From positions 3,472,001-3,536,000 of the forward strand of contig CAWGZV010000002.1 in assembly GCA_963827155.1 (NCBI GenBank): a DNA stretch of 64,000 nt, given 5' to 3'. The stretch comes from UTCFX2 sp963827155 (lineage in GTDB: Bacteria > Chloroflexota > Anaerolineae > Anaerolineales > UBA4823). Each line of letters opens with the position of its first letter. Within the stretch, counting starts at the first letter, position 1. The notes under the pieces were generated by a model. That model was not told where the DNA came from, did no database searches, and saw nothing but the letters and a program-made list of their open reading frames with translations. The position numbers and the translations under genes are program-made. Shown here one piece after another: positions 16,664 to 26,098 of this stretch.

Positions 16664-19436
16664 TCAGTTTATCAACGAGGGATTTGATTGAATGGCAGCT
16701 TTCACGGCTTCCTTGTCGGCAGGGAGGGAGTTGATCCTGACGCCGATCGCATCGTATATGGCATTGAGGATCGCGGGAGCAGTCGCCATGGAAGGACCTT
16801 CGGCGAATCCTTTCACGCCGTTTGGCCCGTATGGATGGGGAACTTCGACGATGACCGGGACAATTTCTGGCGTCTTGTCTGCACCAGGCAGGCGGATCTG
16901 GTGCAGAGAGGTGGTCTTGTTGAAGCCTTGCTCGACAATAAATTCTTCCGAGAGGGCGTATCCTAATCCCATCATCACGCCGCCCTGGATCTGGCCTTCT
17001 ATTCCCATGACATTAAGCGCCTTGCCGACATCCACTGCGGCGATTACTTTGAGCACATCGACATTGCCGCTGGTCAGGTCAACCTCCACCACAGCCGCTT
17101 GAGTGCTGTAGATATAGCACCAGTGCGTCCTTCTGGATTCAAAATCGTCCGTCCCGTATGCGCTTTTTCCTTTCTCCAACAATGCTGCGGTTTTGGGAGC
17201 GATATACCGCTCCTGGATGACAAATTTCTCACCCATTGCCGAAAGCGGCAGCGAGTTCCCCGTACTCTTATCCACCACCTGGTCGCCTTGGATCTGGATC
17301 AATTCTGGCTCGACATTTAACAGTTCTGCCGCCCTGGCTGAGACTTCGCCCTTCAGCTTGCGGCAGGCAGCCACGACCGCATTTCCGGTCAAGAAGGTCT
17401 GCCGTGATGCAGTTGTAGGTCCAGTCGGTGGGGTCACAGCGGTGTCAGGAAGCGTCACATGGACGTTTTCTGGTTCGATTCCCAGCTCAAGCCGAACCAG
17501 CTCGGTCAATCCTTCCCGGGAGCCCTGCCCATATTCATGCTGGCTGGTCTTTAGATTTACCTTCCCTGAAGCCGAGAGCTCCAGGATTGCACCGGCATCT
17601 TCCGGGATCCCGTGACCGTAGCCGACATTCTTGACCGCGCAAGCGACACCCACGCCAATCCGCTTGCCTGGTTTTGGCTCAGGAAGGCTCTCACCTAGGA
17701 AGGATTTTTGGGCTGCGAGCACGGTTTCTTTGATCGCCGCGATCCCATCTTCCAGCACATGGTCGGCGGCGGTTGGCAGGCCGGTTTCCAACCCGTTGAG
17801 AAGGCGGATCTCGAACGGATCCAGGTTCAGCGACCTGCCGGCTTCGTCCACGAGCGACTCCAGGGCGATCGCCACCTGGTTTACGCCAAATCCGCGCATC
17901 GCCCCGCACAAGACGTTGTTAGTCGAATAAGCCCGGCCTTCAATTTTCAAATGAGGGACGAAATAAGGGCCGGCGGCAAACACAACCATATTTTCCAAAA
18001 CATCCGGCGTTAACGAGGCATAGGCGCCGCTGTCTACAATGATATCCGCTTCGAGGGCCAGGAATTTTCCGCGAGAATCGACGCCTAACTTGAAATGCAT
18101 CTTTGCAGGATGGCGCTTGACGTGAACCCGCAGCGACTCATCCCGGCACAAGACGATCTTCACCGGTCGTCCGCTTTTCAAAGCTCCCAACGCCAGGTAC
18201 TGGTGCAGAAGCAGGTCTTCTTTGCCTCCGAACGCTCCGCCCAACGGAAGCTGAATGACCCGGATCATCTCTTCCGGCATCGCCAGGATCTCTGAAAGCT
18301 GCTTCCGGTCGTCAAAAACGGATTGGCTCCCAATCTGGATCGTCACCCCGCCGTCATCATTCGGAATTCCCAGGCCCGATTTCAGGCTCCAGGAAGCCGT
18401 GCTCGATCATCGGGGTGGTAAAGGTGTCTTCCGCAATTACGGCGCAGTCCTGGAATGCTGCTTCAACATCGCCCCGGACGATCTCGGCATGATGGAGGAG
18501 ATTGCCTTTCGCCTGAACCAGAGGCGCTCCAGGCAGAGCGGCCTCTTCAGGAGAAAAGACTCCTGGGAGGGGCCGGTATTCAACCTGGATCGCTTCGACT
18601 GCTTTTTCAGCGAGCTCAAGGCTTTCGGCGAACACAGCGGCGAGGCCGTCACCGATGTAGTTGACTTTATCCGCTGCAATCGCTGGCTGGTCGCGGATGA
18701 TAATGCCGGCTTGATTCTTCCCAGGGATATCTTTAGCAGTGATGACTGCCACCACCCCGGGGAACTTTTCCGCATGGGATGTATCGATGCTCAAGATATC
18801 GGCGCGCGGGTAGCTCGACCAGAGGATTTTGCCGTAGAGCATTCCAGGGAGCTCGATATCATCGCCGTATCGGATTTCGCCGCGAACTTTTTGAATGGCC
18901 TCGGAGGAAGGTACCAGGATTCGGCTGCCAGTATGCTCATGGGACGCACCGATTGCACTGGGCGAGATCCGTTCGGCCGCGAGCTGGACCGCTTCGATGA
19001 TCTTCACATAGCCGGTGCAGCGGCAGATATTGCGGTTTACTGCCAGAGCGCTTTTTATCTCGCCGACGGTGGGATGCGGATTGACATCCAGAAGCGCTTT
19101 AGCGGTCATAATCATCCCCGGCGTGCAGAAACCGCACTGCGTGGCGCCTTTCTCTGCGAAAGCTTGCTGCAGTGGATGGAGCTCGCCGTTTTGGGCAAGA
19201 CCCTCGATCGTGACTATCTGAGCCCCATCGAGCTTCTTCATGCGCACCAGACAGGAGCGCTTCGCTTTGCCGTCGATCAGCACGCTGCAGGCGCCGCAGT
19301 GACCGTTTGAGCAGCCGTTTTTTACACCGGTAAGATTAAGCTCATCTCGCAAGAAACGCAGCAGAGTTTTGTTATCATCTACTTCTGCGGCGACTTGCTT
19401 TCCGTTAACGTTTAGGGTTATCGTCCTTTTATCCAT
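16664..19436 (-). CDS. Xanthine-dehydrogenase-like Mo hydroxylase, [2Fe-2S] fused to molybdopterin domain (one frame break)
   Basis: A 923-residue protein results if one base is removed from the TTT run at 18380-18382. The N-terminal 160 residues bind two [2Fe-2S] clusters: KNGCSNGHCGACSVL, then CGFCTPGMIM and NICRCTGYVKI. The molybdenum-cofactor domain follows, with GAFGGKEDLLLHQYLALG, MRGFGVNQ and GFAEGPSMATAPAILNAIYD near the C-terminus. It lacks the FAD domain, resembling aldehyde oxidoreductase (Mop) or fused XdhA-type enzymes. Such enzymes hydroxylate purines or other N-heterocycles. It is encoded 15 bp after the C_GCAxxG gene in the minus-strand train. The break coincides with a short homopolymer and probably is not functional decay. 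Confidence 0.83.
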
Positions 19437-19451
19437 AGTGACTGGTTTTCT

Positions 19452-19910
19452 TTAAGCTTGGTCTTTCGAACCATCTAAATTTGCCAGCGAGCGGTCAATC
19501 GAATCGATTGTGCTGACGACCAAAACCTGGCAGGCCTGGTATTCGGTTTCCTTGCCGGATTGGGCTTTAATCCCGCTGCAGAAGACCGTGCCGTACTGCT
19601 GCCCAAACTGGCGGCTGAACTCTCGAATGCGCTGCTCGCTTTCCTCATCCGTGAAACCTTTTTCTTCGAGATGGCGGCTCAACACCATGATTGCCCCGAG
19701 CAGCGCCCCGCAGACATAGCCCATACCAGCGATACCACCTCCAAGATACTTCGTTAAACTCAGCGCGGGCGCAAGCAGCTCCGGGGATTCAGCTTGAATA
19801 AACGGCATGATTGCGGCTTGTACGCAGTTGATCTTCCCTGCGGCGAACTTCTCCAGCGGCTGAAGCAGCCGTGGATCGTTTCTCGCAATTTCATTCACAG
19901 ATAGAGTCAT
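19452..19910 (-). CDS. C_GCAxxG_C_C-family protein
   Basis: 152 residues. The spaced cysteine signature is visible: INCVQAAIMPF, GMGYVCGALLGAIMVL, YGTVFCSGI and YQACQVLVVSTIDSI. Family knowledge: small proteins with conserved Cys residues, often annotated as putative redox-active, function undefined. It lies 6 bp after the carboxymuconolactone-decarboxylase-like gene and 15 bp before the Mo-hydroxylase, so an electron-transfer or cofactor-handling role is conceivable but unproven. Confidence 0.75.
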   Translation of the reverse strand: MTLSVNEIARNDPRLLQPLEKFAAGKINCVQAAIMPFIQAESPELLAPALSLTKYLGGGIAGMGYVCGALLGAIMVLSRHLEEKGFTDEESEQRIREFSRQFGQQYGTVFCSGIKAQSGKETEYQACQVLVVSTIDSIDRSLANLDGSKDQA

Positions 19911-19916
19911 CGCAGC

Positions 19917-20231
19917 TCATTTCCTGTAAGCGCCCAGGCTATTGATCAGCGCCACCATGCCGCCGGAGAGATAAATAATCCTCACAGCCTCGTTTATCTC
20001 AGCTTCGCTGGCGCCCGCCTGACGTGCGGCATTTGCCATGGCGGTCACCCCTTCTGGATGAAACAACACACCGTCAGCCACCATTGAAAAAAGCAGCCGG
20101 TATTTCAGCGGGATGGCACCTTCTTGGGGATGGCATTCTTGCATGCCCTTCATCACCAGTTCGTACAGGCTTGGGTCGCTTTGAAACAGCGGCATCAGAA
20201 AGGGAGGTACATTTTCGTTTTGTTCGCTCAT
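19917..20231 (-). CDS. Carboxymuconolactone decarboxylase/AhpD-like protein
   Basis: 104 residues from the ATG at 20231, preceded by GGAGGAT; an ATG 12 bp further upstream lacks this site. The all-helical segment LKYRLLFSMVADGVLF..GVTAMANAARQAGASEAEINEAVRI fits the CMD domain (split here by two residues not listed). The CxxC of peroxide-reducing AhpD proteins is absent, so an alkyl-hydroperoxidase role is unlikely. It sits between a deaminase-like gene and the C_GCAxxG gene. Confidence 0.7.
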   Translation of the reverse strand: MSEQNENVPPFLMPLFQSDPSLYELVMKGMQECHPQEGAIPLKYRLLFSMVADGVLFHPEGVTAMANAARQAGASEAEINEAVRIIYLSGGMVALINSLGAYRK

Positions 20232-20263
20232 GAAATCCTCCAAAATTTCAAGATATTTCCGTT

Positions 20264-21514
20264 TTATTGAGCTGAGGCAAACAGCTGTGTTTTTATGGAC
20301 GATTCAGCCGCCAGCACGCCGCGCTGAAAGACGAATCGGCGGGGAGAGAGCTTCGCCAGGGCGCTGCCCCAGTCCGGAGCATCCAGCACCACAAAGGAGG
20401 CAGGGTCTCCAATCTTCAGGCGGCCGGGTTCAAGCCCCAACGCTTTTGCAGGGTGTTCGGTCCCCATTTTCAAGAGCAGTTGGAGCTCGACGTCTGAGCC
20501 AAATTGGAGCGCATGGGCGCAGATCAGGGCTTGCTGGAGCATATCCGCGTTCCCGAAGGGATTGAAGGCATCGCGGATGTTGTCCGAGGCAAATGAGACG
20601 GAGACTCCCGCTTTCAAGAGCTCTACCACTCGGGTGAGCCCGCGCCGCACCAGTCCGCGGTCATTCCTGCCCATCAAATACAGGTTGCAGGAAGGCAGCG
20701 TGACGATATTGAGACCGGCTTGTGCGACCTTCTCGATGATGCGTCGGGCGTCCAATTCCTCCATGGCGGCGAGAGAGGTGCAGTGACCTGCCAACACCCT
20801 TCCCGGAAAGCCAAACGCCTGCTTTCGTTCGGCCAGGTATTCCAGCGTGTTAGCGCTTGGGTCGTCAGACTCGTCGATGTGTAGATCTAAGTCACAGCCG
20901 GCATTACCGGCAATTTCGAAGAACAGGTCGATCGCCCGCCTTGGATCCGGGCAATGCGACGGAGATCCGCCGACCAGGTCTGCGCCCATTGCCAGGGCTT
21001 GATTGAGCAAATCCTTTGCCTTGCCTTCCAGAAGTTCCAGGGTGTCTGGGAAAGCAGCAATCTGGATCGTGAGCAGCCGGGAAAGGTCGCTCTTCACCTG
21101 CAGCAGACTCTCTATCCAGGTCAAACCGGTGGCGCAGTCTGCAGTGGTGTGGGTGCGCAAAGCTAATGTTCCGTTGATCAAGGCTTGTTCGGCTGCCCTT
21201 CGAGCGTTTTGATAGATTTGAGCTGGCGTGATTTCAGAACGCCAGCGGTAAAAATTTTCGATCGCTTCTGCCAGCGACCCGGAAGGTTTCAATCCACTTT
21301 CCAACGCGTAGGATTTGTCCAGGTGCATGTGGGCATCGACAAACCCCGGAATCACGAGATTTCCGCCAAGGTCGAACTCCGGGCACCCGGCGCATTTGTC
21401 CGCAAGCGCGATCTTTCCTTCCAGGATTCCAAAATCGACCAGCGAATCCTGCTCGAGCAGGCGCGCCCTGCGCAAGACGAAACCAGAGCCGCCGGTTGGG
21501 ATCACGCCGCCCAC
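20264..21514 (-). CDS. Cytosine-deaminase-like (CodA-type) amidohydrolase
   Basis: 416 residues. Metal and catalytic motifs in order: PGFVDAHMHLDKSYALE near residue 58, LDLHIDESDDPSANTLEYLA (His-Asp-Glu) near residue 208, GHCTSLAAMEELDA near residue 240, LPSCNLYLMGRND, and FASDNIRDAFNPFGNADML (Asp) near residue 310. All match the CodA/isoguanine deaminase branch. Probable reaction: hydrolytic deamination of a pyrimidine or purine-like ring, cytosolic. Its start overlaps the end of the LLM gene by 13 bp. Confidence 0.83.
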   Translation of the reverse strand: MGGVIPTGGSGFVLRRARLLEQDSLVDFGILEGKIALADKCAGCPEFDLGGNLVIPGFVDAHMHLDKSYALESGLKPSGSLAEAIENFYRWRSEITPAQIYQNARRAAEQALINGTLALRTHTTADCATGLTWIESLLQVKSDLSRLLTIQIAAFPDTLELLEGKAKDLLNQALAMGADLVGGSPSHCPDPRRAIDLFFEIAGNAGCDLDLHIDESDDPSANTLEYLAERKQAFGFPGRVLAGHCTSLAAMEELDARRIIEKVAQAGLNIVTLPSCNLYLMGRNDRGLVRRGLTRVVELLKAGVSVSFASDNIRDAFNPFGNADMLQQALICAHALQFGSDVELQLLLKMGTEHPAKALGLEPGRLKIGDPASFVVLDAPDWGSALAKLSPRRFVFQRGVLAAESSIKTQLFASAQ

Positions 21515-22488
21515 AGTTCCTTAGCCCGGTGAATGATCCGCCCGATGTGGAGGATCATATCTTTAAGTCCTGAGATATTTGGCACTGGCAGCGTAAATAC
21601 ATCGAAGCTGTATTCACGCATCAACCTGACAATCTCCTGGGCGCAGGCTTCGTCGTCTCCCATCACAATAAATTGCTTGAGCAAGTCGTCTGAGATCAGC
21701 TCTCCCGCTTTGCGAATCCCATCCCGAATCATCACCGTGCGGATCTGTTCGATCTCTCCCTCGGTCAGCCCAAGCTGGCGCTGGACATGCTCAGGCGAGT
21801 CGACAATCATGTAGGTGTAATTGGCTTTAATATCTTGGATGATCTGCGGATTATAAGCGAGGTGAACAGCGTAGAATATCTTGGGTTTTCGCCCAGATTT
21901 TTGGGCGCCGCACAGGATATCGTCCATGGTGCGCTGCAGGTCAAACTTGGCTTTGCCAGAGAGAAACTGCCCGTCGGTCAGCTCGCCGCCCAGGCGCAGC
22001 ATCTGGCTGCCGCGAGCAGCGAAGTAGATCGGGATCGGTCGCACGTCAAATCTCAGGCGGACATCATTGCAGGTGAAAAACTCGCCCGCATAATTCACCG
22101 GTTCTCCTGAATATAACATCCGGGTGATTTCGATCGCTTCACGGCAGATCCGCAGCGGCCGCTCGATGGTATATCCCAAGGGACCGAGGACCAGCGAGCC
22201 TCCGATCCCATATCCCATAAATGCCCGGCCCCCCGAAAGCTCGTCCAGGGACGCCATAGCCACCGCGGATGTAATCGGGTGGCGGGTATAGGGATTGATG
22301 ATCGCCGGCCCAAATTTTATGCGCCTGGTGGTGAGAGCGACGGCTGTCAGAGCGACGAATACATCGCGGGTAAGACCTTCGTCCGGAACCAGGAAATAAT
22401 CATAACCTTCCTCGTCGGCCAGCTTGGCAACTTCTGCCAGCTTGCTGACAGGCACATCGGTCGGCATCCAAAGGGCGGTCTCAAACAT
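21502..22488 (-). CDS. LLM-class flavin-dependent oxidoreductase
   Basis: 328 residues with the luciferase-like TIM-barrel pattern: YDYFLVPDEGLTRDVFVALT, RRIKFGPAIINPYTRHP, GGRAFMGYGIGGS and PIPIYFAARGSQMLRLGG. AGGA precedes the ATG at 22488. It is a distant paralogue of the 11386-12390 gene. In this setting it may carry out flavin- or F420-dependent ring chemistry, but only the family can be stated. Confidence 0.82.
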   Translation of the reverse strand: MFETALWMPTDVPVSKLAEVAKLADEEGYDYFLVPDEGLTRDVFVALTAVALTTRRIKFGPAIINPYTRHPITSAVAMASLDELSGGRAFMGYGIGGSLVLGPLGYTIERPLRICREAIEITRMLYSGEPVNYAGEFFTCNDVRLRFDVRPIPIYFAARGSQMLRLGGELTDGQFLSGKAKFDLQRTMDDILCGAQKSGRKPKIFYAVHLAYNPQIIQDIKANYTYMIVDSPEHVQRQLGLTEGEIEQIRTVMIRDGIRKAGELISDDLLKQFIVMGDDEACAQEIVRLMREYSFDVFTLPVPNISGLKDMILHIGRIIHRAKELWAA

Positions 22489-22496
22489 AGGGATTC

Positions 22497-23378
22497 CTAA
22501 TCAATTTCTTCTGCGGAGGCGAGCACTTTTTCGTATTCCAGGCGCGCCTGAGCTAATTTTGCCTGTGGGTCGGTCCAGCGGTAATCTTCAACAATCAAAG
22601 GTCCCAGGTAGGGAAGCTCGTCGAGCTGCTTCAGGACTGCCGGCCACTGGACAATCCCGTCGCTCAGGTCGCAAAAATTGAAATTCCACTTCCCGTCTTC
22701 TTCCCGCTTCCATTCGCCGTTTTTAAGATGGACTTCTGCAAGGTATGATCCCATCAGCTCCAACGCCAGGGCGGGAATCTCTGAACCTTCAAAGACCATG
22801 TTAGCAGGATCCCAAACCACGCCGCATTCTTTGGCGCTGAACGGCTCGAGAATGCCCATGGCGAGGGCCGTGCTCGGGGTGATCGAGCTGAAATGGGTCT
22901 CCAGGCATAAACGGATCTTGGTATTGGCGAATTCGGCTAACCAGCGGCCAATTTGTTCTTGAAGCATTTGCTTCTGGGCGTGGTAGCCGGCGCAGAGATC
23001 CAAGCTGGGGGAAAAAAGCAGGAACCTGGAGCAGCCCATGATTTCGGCAGCCTCCCGGACAATACTGCGCAGATCAGGGAACTCATCCGGGGCATCCAGC
23101 TGCAACGCAGCGACCTTTAAGTCAGTACCTTTCAGCAGACCGGCGATCTCGCGGGCGTCTTGGACCAAATGCTCCAGGACGAGGGTGTTGTAAGCTTTTC
23201 CCCAGGGGCTGGACTCGATCTGCTCGTTGGTCTGGACTCGCCATTCGACCCACTTGTAGCCCATCTTTGAAAGCAAAGCGATTGTTTCCGCAGGTGTCAA
23301 TTGGGAAACGGAAGGCGCAAACAAACCAAGCTCCCACCCTTTCAATTTACTTCCCGGATTTTTTGAGCTGTCAGCCAT
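22497..23378 (-). CDS. Sugar phosphate isomerase/epimerase-like TIM barrel
   Basis: 293 residues of the xylose-isomerase-like AP_endonuc_2 fold. Seen: ELGLFAPSV at strand 1, RLCLETHFSS (metal-binding Glu) near residue 157, VVWDPANMVFEG (Asp) near residue 189, EVHLKNGEW (His) near residue 214, and PLIVEDYRW (Glu) near the end. The metal-site residues are all present, so it is probably active as an isomerase or epimerase. GAGGTG precedes the ATG; it overlaps the FAD-subunit gene by 8 bp. Confidence 0.8.
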   Translation of the reverse strand: MADSSKNPGSKLKGWELGLFAPSVSQLTPAETIALLSKMGYKWVEWRVQTNEQIESSPWGKAYNTLVLEHLVQDAREIAGLLKGTDLKVAALQLDAPDEFPDLRSIVREAAEIMGCSRFLLFSPSLDLCAGYHAQKQMLQEQIGRWLAEFANTKIRLCLETHFSSITPSTALAMGILEPFSAKECGVVWDPANMVFEGSEIPALALELMGSYLAEVHLKNGEWKREEDGKWNFNFCDLSDGIVQWPAVLKQLDELPYLGPLIVEDYRWTDPQAKLAQARLEYEKVLASAEEID

Positions 23379-24237
23379 TTTTCACCTCATTCATGATTTT
23401 TTCTAGTCCTCGTCGAACAAGGACGCGCGTCATCGCGCAGCGGTATTCAATAGTCGAGCGGATATCGGTGATCGGCGAGCAAATATAGCTTGCTTCAACG
23501 GCAGCCGATTCGATCGTTTCGGAGGTAAGGGCCTTCCCAACCAGCTGGTTTTCGGCGCTCTCCAGCCGAATGACAGTTGGCGCAACCGCACCAAGGGCAA
23601 GGCGGCAGTCTGCAACCAGGCCGTTTTCGAGCCGTAGCCAACCGGCTGCCGAAACCTTCGCGATCCGCACCGCTTTCCTTTGGCCTATCTTCAGAAAGAA
23701 GCCTTTCCAGTGGTGATCGAAGAAGGGAAACCGGATCCCGGCAATGAGCTCTTCTGGAAGCCGGACGCTCTTCCCGGGTCCGCTGAAAAACAGCTCAATG
23801 GGTACCCACCGCTCCCCCGATAGAGACAGCAGCTGGACCTCGGCTCCCAGGACATACAGCACCGGGATAGTATCGCCGGCAGGCGAAGCGTTTCCCAGAT
23901 TGCCTCCCAAAGTACCGAGATTACGGATTTGGACCGAGCCGATGTCACGGCAAGCGTCGATGAACATCGGCGCCCATTCGGTCAGGGCCTGGCTGCTGCG
24001 CAGCTCGCTGTGAGTGGTCAATGCGCCGAGGTGAATAAAATCACCCTTCTTTTCGATGTGGCGCAGCTCATTGAGCCGGGTGATATCCAGGATTGTATCA
24101 GGATGAACCAACCCTTTCCGCATCGCGATCACTAGGTCGGTGCCGCCGGCAAGGAGGCGAGCGCCATTCCCTGCCTCTGCCAGGCGCCGCAGGGCTTCGT
24201 TCAGGCTTGACGGCCGGAGGTAGGCAGGGGCGTTCAT
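23371..24237 (-). CDS. FAD-binding subunit of Mo hydroxylase (XdhB/CoxM-like)
   Basis: 288 residues. N-terminal FAD-binding domain with GARLLAGGTDLVIAMRKG near residue 28 and IRNLGTLGGNLGNASPAGD near residue 103; a C-terminal CO-dehydrogenase-flavoprotein domain follows. It carries electrons from the [2Fe-2S] subunit to NAD or another acceptor. The ATG overlaps the stop of the small-subunit gene (4 bp). The matching large subunit is probably 34546-36828, in the same gene train. Confidence 0.88.
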   Translation of the reverse strand: MNAPAYLRPSSLNEALRRLAEAGNGARLLAGGTDLVIAMRKGLVHPDTILDITRLNELRHIEKKGDFIHLGALTTHSELRSSQALTEWAPMFIDACRDIGSVQIRNLGTLGGNLGNASPAGDTIPVLYVLGAEVQLLSLSGERWVPIELFFSGPGKSVRLPEELIAGIRFPFFDHHWKGFFLKIGQRKAVRIAKVSAAGWLRLENGLVADCRLALGAVAPTVIRLESAENQLVGKALTSETIESAAVEASYICSPITDIRSTIEYRCAMTRVLVRRGLEKIMNEVKNG

Positions 24238-24725
24238 AGGGTCTCCCCGCTGGCTTGAAGCTCTTGGGCGCAGCTACTGATCGCCTGAACGATTTTTTGA
24301 TAGCCAGTGCAGCGGCAAAGATTGCCTTCAATCGCTTCTCGAATTTCCATTTCGGTTGGATTTGGATTTTCTCGCAGGAGAGCAATACCTGAGATCACAA
24401 ATCCGGGTGAGCAGTATCCACACTGCACGGCGCCCTCGGCAAGAAAAGCTTTTTGGAGGGGATTGAGGAGGTCTGAGCTGCCAAATCCTTCAATCGTCCA
24501 GATATCTGCATTTTCTGCTTGCGGCGCCATGACAAGGCATGAATTGACCGGTTTTCCGTTCATGAGAACGGTGCAGCTGCCGCATTCGCCTTCATTACAG
24601 CTGATTTTTGTGCCTACCAATCCAAGGTAGTCTCGCAAGATCTGAGCCAACGATGTGAGCGGCGGCACCTCAAGCTGGTGCAGCGCCCCATTTACCCGAA
24701 ATTGAAGCTTCCAAAGATCAGTCAT
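24234..24725 (-). CDS. [2Fe-2S] subunit of Mo hydroxylase (XdhC/CoxS-like)
   Basis: 163 residues, typical length. Plant-type cluster ligands in ISCNEGECGSCTVLMNGKPV with a later NSCL, and the C-terminal helical cluster ligands CGYCSPGFVISG and NLCRCTGYQKIV. It transfers electrons from the molybdenum site to the FAD subunit. AGGA lies before the ATG. Overlaps the FAD-subunit gene. Confidence 0.92.
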   Translation of the reverse strand: MTDLWKLQFRVNGALHQLEVPPLTSLAQILRDYLGLVGTKISCNEGECGSCTVLMNGKPVNSCLVMAPQAENADIWTIEGFGSSDLLNPLQKAFLAEGAVQCGYCSPGFVISGIALLRENPNPTEMEIREAIEGNLCRCTGYQKIVQAISSCAQELQASGETL

Positions 24726-24740
24726 TTCCTATCACCATGT

Positions 24741-24917
24741 TCACTGGAGGGTATCCTGGATGGCTTTACCCACTGCCTCGTAGCTCTCACCTGCCGCCAG
24801 GCGTTCAAAGAACAATTTTGTCTCCGCTTCCGTTGGCGTCCGTCCGGCATGGCTTTCAAACTGAGCTGCTATGAAGTAGCGGACGGCTGGCGGGGAGTAT
24901 TGGATCCAGCGTTCCAT
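24741..24917 (-). CDS. Small hypothetical protein or displaced C-terminus
   Basis: 58 codons from the ATG at 24917 to a TGA at 24741, encoding MERWIQYSPPAVRYFIAAQF, then AGRTPTEAETKLFFERLAAG and a short helix. It has a plausible coding sequence but no convincing ribosome site. Removing one base from the CCCC run at 24934-24937 joins it to the upstream membrane protein, giving a 235-residue product in which GRLPTEAEW and GRTPTEAET are two similar modules. I think the joined reading is the likelier biology. Confidence 0.5.
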   Translation of the reverse strand: MERWIQYSPPAVRYFIAAQFESHAGRTPTEAETKLFFERLAAGESYEAVGKAIQDTLQ

Positions 24918-24927
24918 TTGGAAATGT

Positions 24928-25449
24928 TCAACTCCCCGAGTTCAGCTCGTTGAGGGCTTCCAGCCATTCCGCCTCGGTAGGCAAGCGCCCGGCGTATTTA
25001 AGATACTGCTCGTTTACCCATTCCTGATGCCACTGCTGCTTCTCGCCCTGCAGATAAGGATCGTAGCGATAATAGACCTTATCGTAAATCCGGCGCTGCT
25101 CGATGGAGGTTTCGGTCGAGAACGTATAATCCACGATGAGCGGAGCGTTGACAACATAGTCATTCCCATCTTTCAAGTTAAAGACCACCTCATCGACAAC
25201 CTCTTTACCGCCAGCCTCTTTATGGTGATATTCGGTAATCGCGGCCACATCATCGAGATAGTGGGTGAAGATCTCACCGCCAAAGCGGTAGCGGTAGGCG
25301 ACGGTATTTGGTCCGATCGACAGCTCTCCATTGGAGGCTTTCATCTGCCGGATAAACAGGGTTAAGCCAACCAGGAGCACCAGGACAACGGCAAACGCAA
25401 GGATTATTCCAGCTTTCCGGCGTTGCAAGCCTGGATTAGAACTTGCCAT
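24928..25449 (-). CDS. Single-pass membrane protein of unknown function
   Basis: 173 residues from the ATG at 25449, which overlaps the RraA-like gene end by 14 bp; an ATG 72 bp further up would overlap more. Residues about 14-34 (IILAFAVVLVLLVGLTLFI) form one membrane segment near the N-terminus; the rest is predicted to lie outside. The soluble part contains YHHKEAGGKEVVDEVVFNLK and many Tyr/Asp residues; no family is recognised. The C-terminus may continue into 24741-24917 after a one-base correction. Confidence 0.6.
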   Translation of the reverse strand: MASSNPGLQRRKAGIILAFAVVLVLLVGLTLFIRQMKASNGELSIGPNTVAYRYRFGGEIFTHYLDDVAAITEYHHKEAGGKEVVDEVVFNLKDGNDYVVNAPLIVDYTFSTETSIEQRRIYDKVYYRYDPYLQGEKQQWHQEWVNEQYLKYAGRLPTEAEWLEALNELNSGS

Positions 25450-26097
25450 ATTTGCGGTAAACCTCAGAAACGGTAACCCCTTTTGAGAGCTCAACCCGCA
25501 TTTTATTTTCGCGCTGGACAATCTCTTCGGTCTTGAGCAGGACTTCCTCGGTCAGGTCTTTCGGAATGACCACGACACCATCGACGTCGCCGAAGATAAA
25601 ATCGTCAGGATAGATCGTAGTTTCACCAACCTTAATTGGCACCATCCACTCCCGGATCTCCCAACGACCGATCGAGCTCGCCGAGCAGCGAAAGCGATAG
25701 AACACCGGAAAATCCATCTTCAAAACGAAGTTGGTATCGCGTAAGCCGCCGTCGACGACCGCGCCCGTGCAGCCTCGCTCGCGGGCGGCATTGCTCATAA
25801 TCTCGCCCCAATGTGCGGAGGAAAAATGTCCCGCTGAGCTCCAGACAGAGACGGTGCCCGGCTTGATCGACTCAAGCATTCGGATCCAGTCGTTAAATCG
25901 TTGTTGGTGGTGTCGCCTACCGGATATCCTTGACCGGTAAAAGCCGGTCCGGCTACAACCGTGTCGAATTTGAGTGGGATGATGTAGTGCGGCAGCGCCT
26001 GATCGCGCTGTCCCAGCTCGTCTAAGGTATCCGACACCGCTCCGGTGTACAGATTCTTGTACCGTTTGACCAGTTCATCTGCGCTGATGCGTTCCAT
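25436..26097 (-). CDS. RraA-like aldolase/decarboxylase-fold protein (one frame break)
   Basis: A 220-residue protein emerges if one base is restored in the AAA run at 25895-25897. The N-terminal part reads YTGAVSDTLDELGQRDQALP and GPAFTGQGYPVGDT. After the break come MLESIKPGTVSVWSSAGHFS, MSNAARERGCTGAVVDGGLR (the G-DG-R motif) and DFIFGDVDGVVVIPKDL. These are the RraA/HMG-aldolase family blocks, with the D...R residues that bind Mg and the oxo acid. Members act as 4-hydroxy-4-methyl-2-oxoglutarate/oxaloacetate aldolases; here it may finish carbon-skeleton breakdown. It begins 1 bp after the SDR gene. Confidence 0.8.
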
Positions 26098-26098
26098 C

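Noticed and set aside
18346..18400. Programmed ribosomal frameshift in the Mo-hydroxylase gene
   Set aside because: No slippery heptamer or downstream structure seen; similar breaks occur in many unrelated genes here, so indel error is simpler.
18255..19310. 351-codon + strand reading frame
   Set aside because: Antisense to the Fe-S-fused Mo hydroxylase; composition of a shadow, no family features.
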